A DNA stretch of 64,000 bases, taken from positions 26,629,705 through 26,693,704 of the forward strand of contig OW203769.1 of the NCBI GenBank assembly GCA_934045905.1, written 5' to 3'. The notes beneath the pieces are model-generated. The model ran no database searches. It saw nothing but the letters and a program-made list of their open reading frames with translations, and was not told where the DNA came from. This stretch comes from Leuctra nigra (lineage: Eukaryota > Arthropoda > Insecta > Plecoptera > Leuctridae). Position 1 is the stretch's first letter, and each line of letters starts with the position of its first letter. Both the position numbers and the translations under genes were made by a program. This document shows positions 63,236 to 64,000 of the stretch, one piece after another.

Positions 63236-64000
63236 CACTCGTAAGTGTACGAGTAGTGTATACACTCGTATACACTACTAAGATCCTAGCGAAGAACCAG
63301 GGTTGAGAAAACGGCAAGATTTTTCATGAATTATTTGCCCAGTGAGTTATTTTAAAGTGATTTTTCGGGTCTTGGGTTTTTTTTGTTACATAAAAATAGC
63401 CACATAAAAAACACATTTCATACGTATTTCCTTCTATTTTACAGAATACAAAAAATACGTACACAGCTCCGTGCAGAGTTTGATTTCAACACAAATAAAT
63501 TTAAAATTACATAACTATTCTACAACCCCATATTACAATTGCAGTGTAATTTGTTTCTCCTCGCTGCATAATTAAATTGGAGTTTATTCTCTTAGCCTTA
63601 CGTCAGTTATTAAGGAATACATAGCCACGCCTCTTGATAGCGTGTTATTGTTCTGCCCATTACCATAATTGAACACAGTGTAAACAATCAACAATACGCC
63701 ATTTCATATTCACGTGTAATTAATTTCATTGATCTGTGTCACGAAAACAACACTCAAGCCAAGAGTGTTTAATGCATTATAATTTGATGGCCAAATCATA
63801 TTAGTGGAATAGTAAGTCAGCTGTATGCATATTTGTTTAAAATAATCTTTCATCGAGACATGGTGCTTGCTTACCACACAACCAATATAGGGACACAGTA
63901 CGCACTTGAGTTTCCCTTTACTCGCCATGACAAGTAAACTAATGCGAAATAGTACGTTTGCTGACTTGCTACGATAGGTACAAGCACTTTTTCAAGACCA
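63236..64000. other. Right edge of window, nothing certain
   Basis: AT-rich. A minus-strand ATG at 63928 opens MASKGKLKCVLCPYIGCV, followed by a donor-like GTAAGCAAG; this could be a first exon but has no other support. Confidence 0.3.

Noticed and set aside
63710..63928. Minus-strand ATG with MASKGKLKCVLCPYIGCV before a GTAAGC donor
   Set aside because: Attractive as a first exon, but low GC and no supported partner; joining it to the 62.87 kb acceptor in phase gives only a short Arg-rich tail.

Overview
The window is animal nuclear DNA, almost certainly from an insect. It has one large spliced gene with GC-rich exons in AT-rich introns, and a dense load of cut-and-paste transposons, MITEs, minisatellites and long G or C homopolymers. 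There is no operon structure, no rRNA and no CRISPR array. The order is uncertain; Hemiptera or Lepidoptera would both fit.

The one gene I can name is a FAM13-family gene on the minus strand (FAM13A/B-like: an N-terminal RhoGAP domain plus the conserved C-terminal coiled-coil segments). I resolved 14 coding exons from about 54.9 kb (5') to 15.9 kb (3'). Every junction has a GT donor, an AG acceptor and matching phase. The joined coding sequence is 2,625 nt (874 codons plus stop), open throughout. RhoGAP is encoded by the first three exons (51.7-54.9 kb). A 20.9 kb intron separates these from eleven exons between 30.8 and 15.9 kb that encode a low-complexity Ser/Arg/Glu-rich linker and the C-terminal helical module. 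The true first exon and promoter were not found and probably lie between 54.9 and about 62.7 kb.

Region by region: 1-15.9 kb is downstream intergenic DNA with a foldback MITE, a higher-order minisatellite, three hAT elements, a 35-bp tandem array and a 5'-truncated non-LTR retrotransposon. 15.9-30.8 kb holds the 3' exons, with a pogo/mariner-like MITE, other MITEs, a tRNA-like gene inside a hairpin, and a telomere-motif-rich inverted-repeat element in the introns. 30.8-51.7 kb is the giant intron, with MITEs, a 1.1 kb foldback element, CRE/ETS-motif repeats, several hATs and two unexplained plus-strand open frames, one of which seems to be split by a hAT. 51.7-54.9 kb is the RhoGAP block. 54.9-64 kb is the 5' side, with a three-element hAT nest and, at 62.75-62.87 kb, a GC-rich minus-strand exon that looks like the frameshifted last exon of an unidentified neighbouring gene.

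The most notable observations are: a GC-rich internal module shared by at least six hAT elements with different termini; an inverted-repeat element built from palindromes of the insect telomere pentamer; a perfect-TSD nest of three hATs; five CRE+ETS composite sites spaced 123-155 bp apart; a RhoGAP domain that keeps its arginine finger but lacks the conserved Asn; and a threefold helix-turn-helix repeat in the FAM13 C-terminus. All calls come from reading the sequence; no database search was run.
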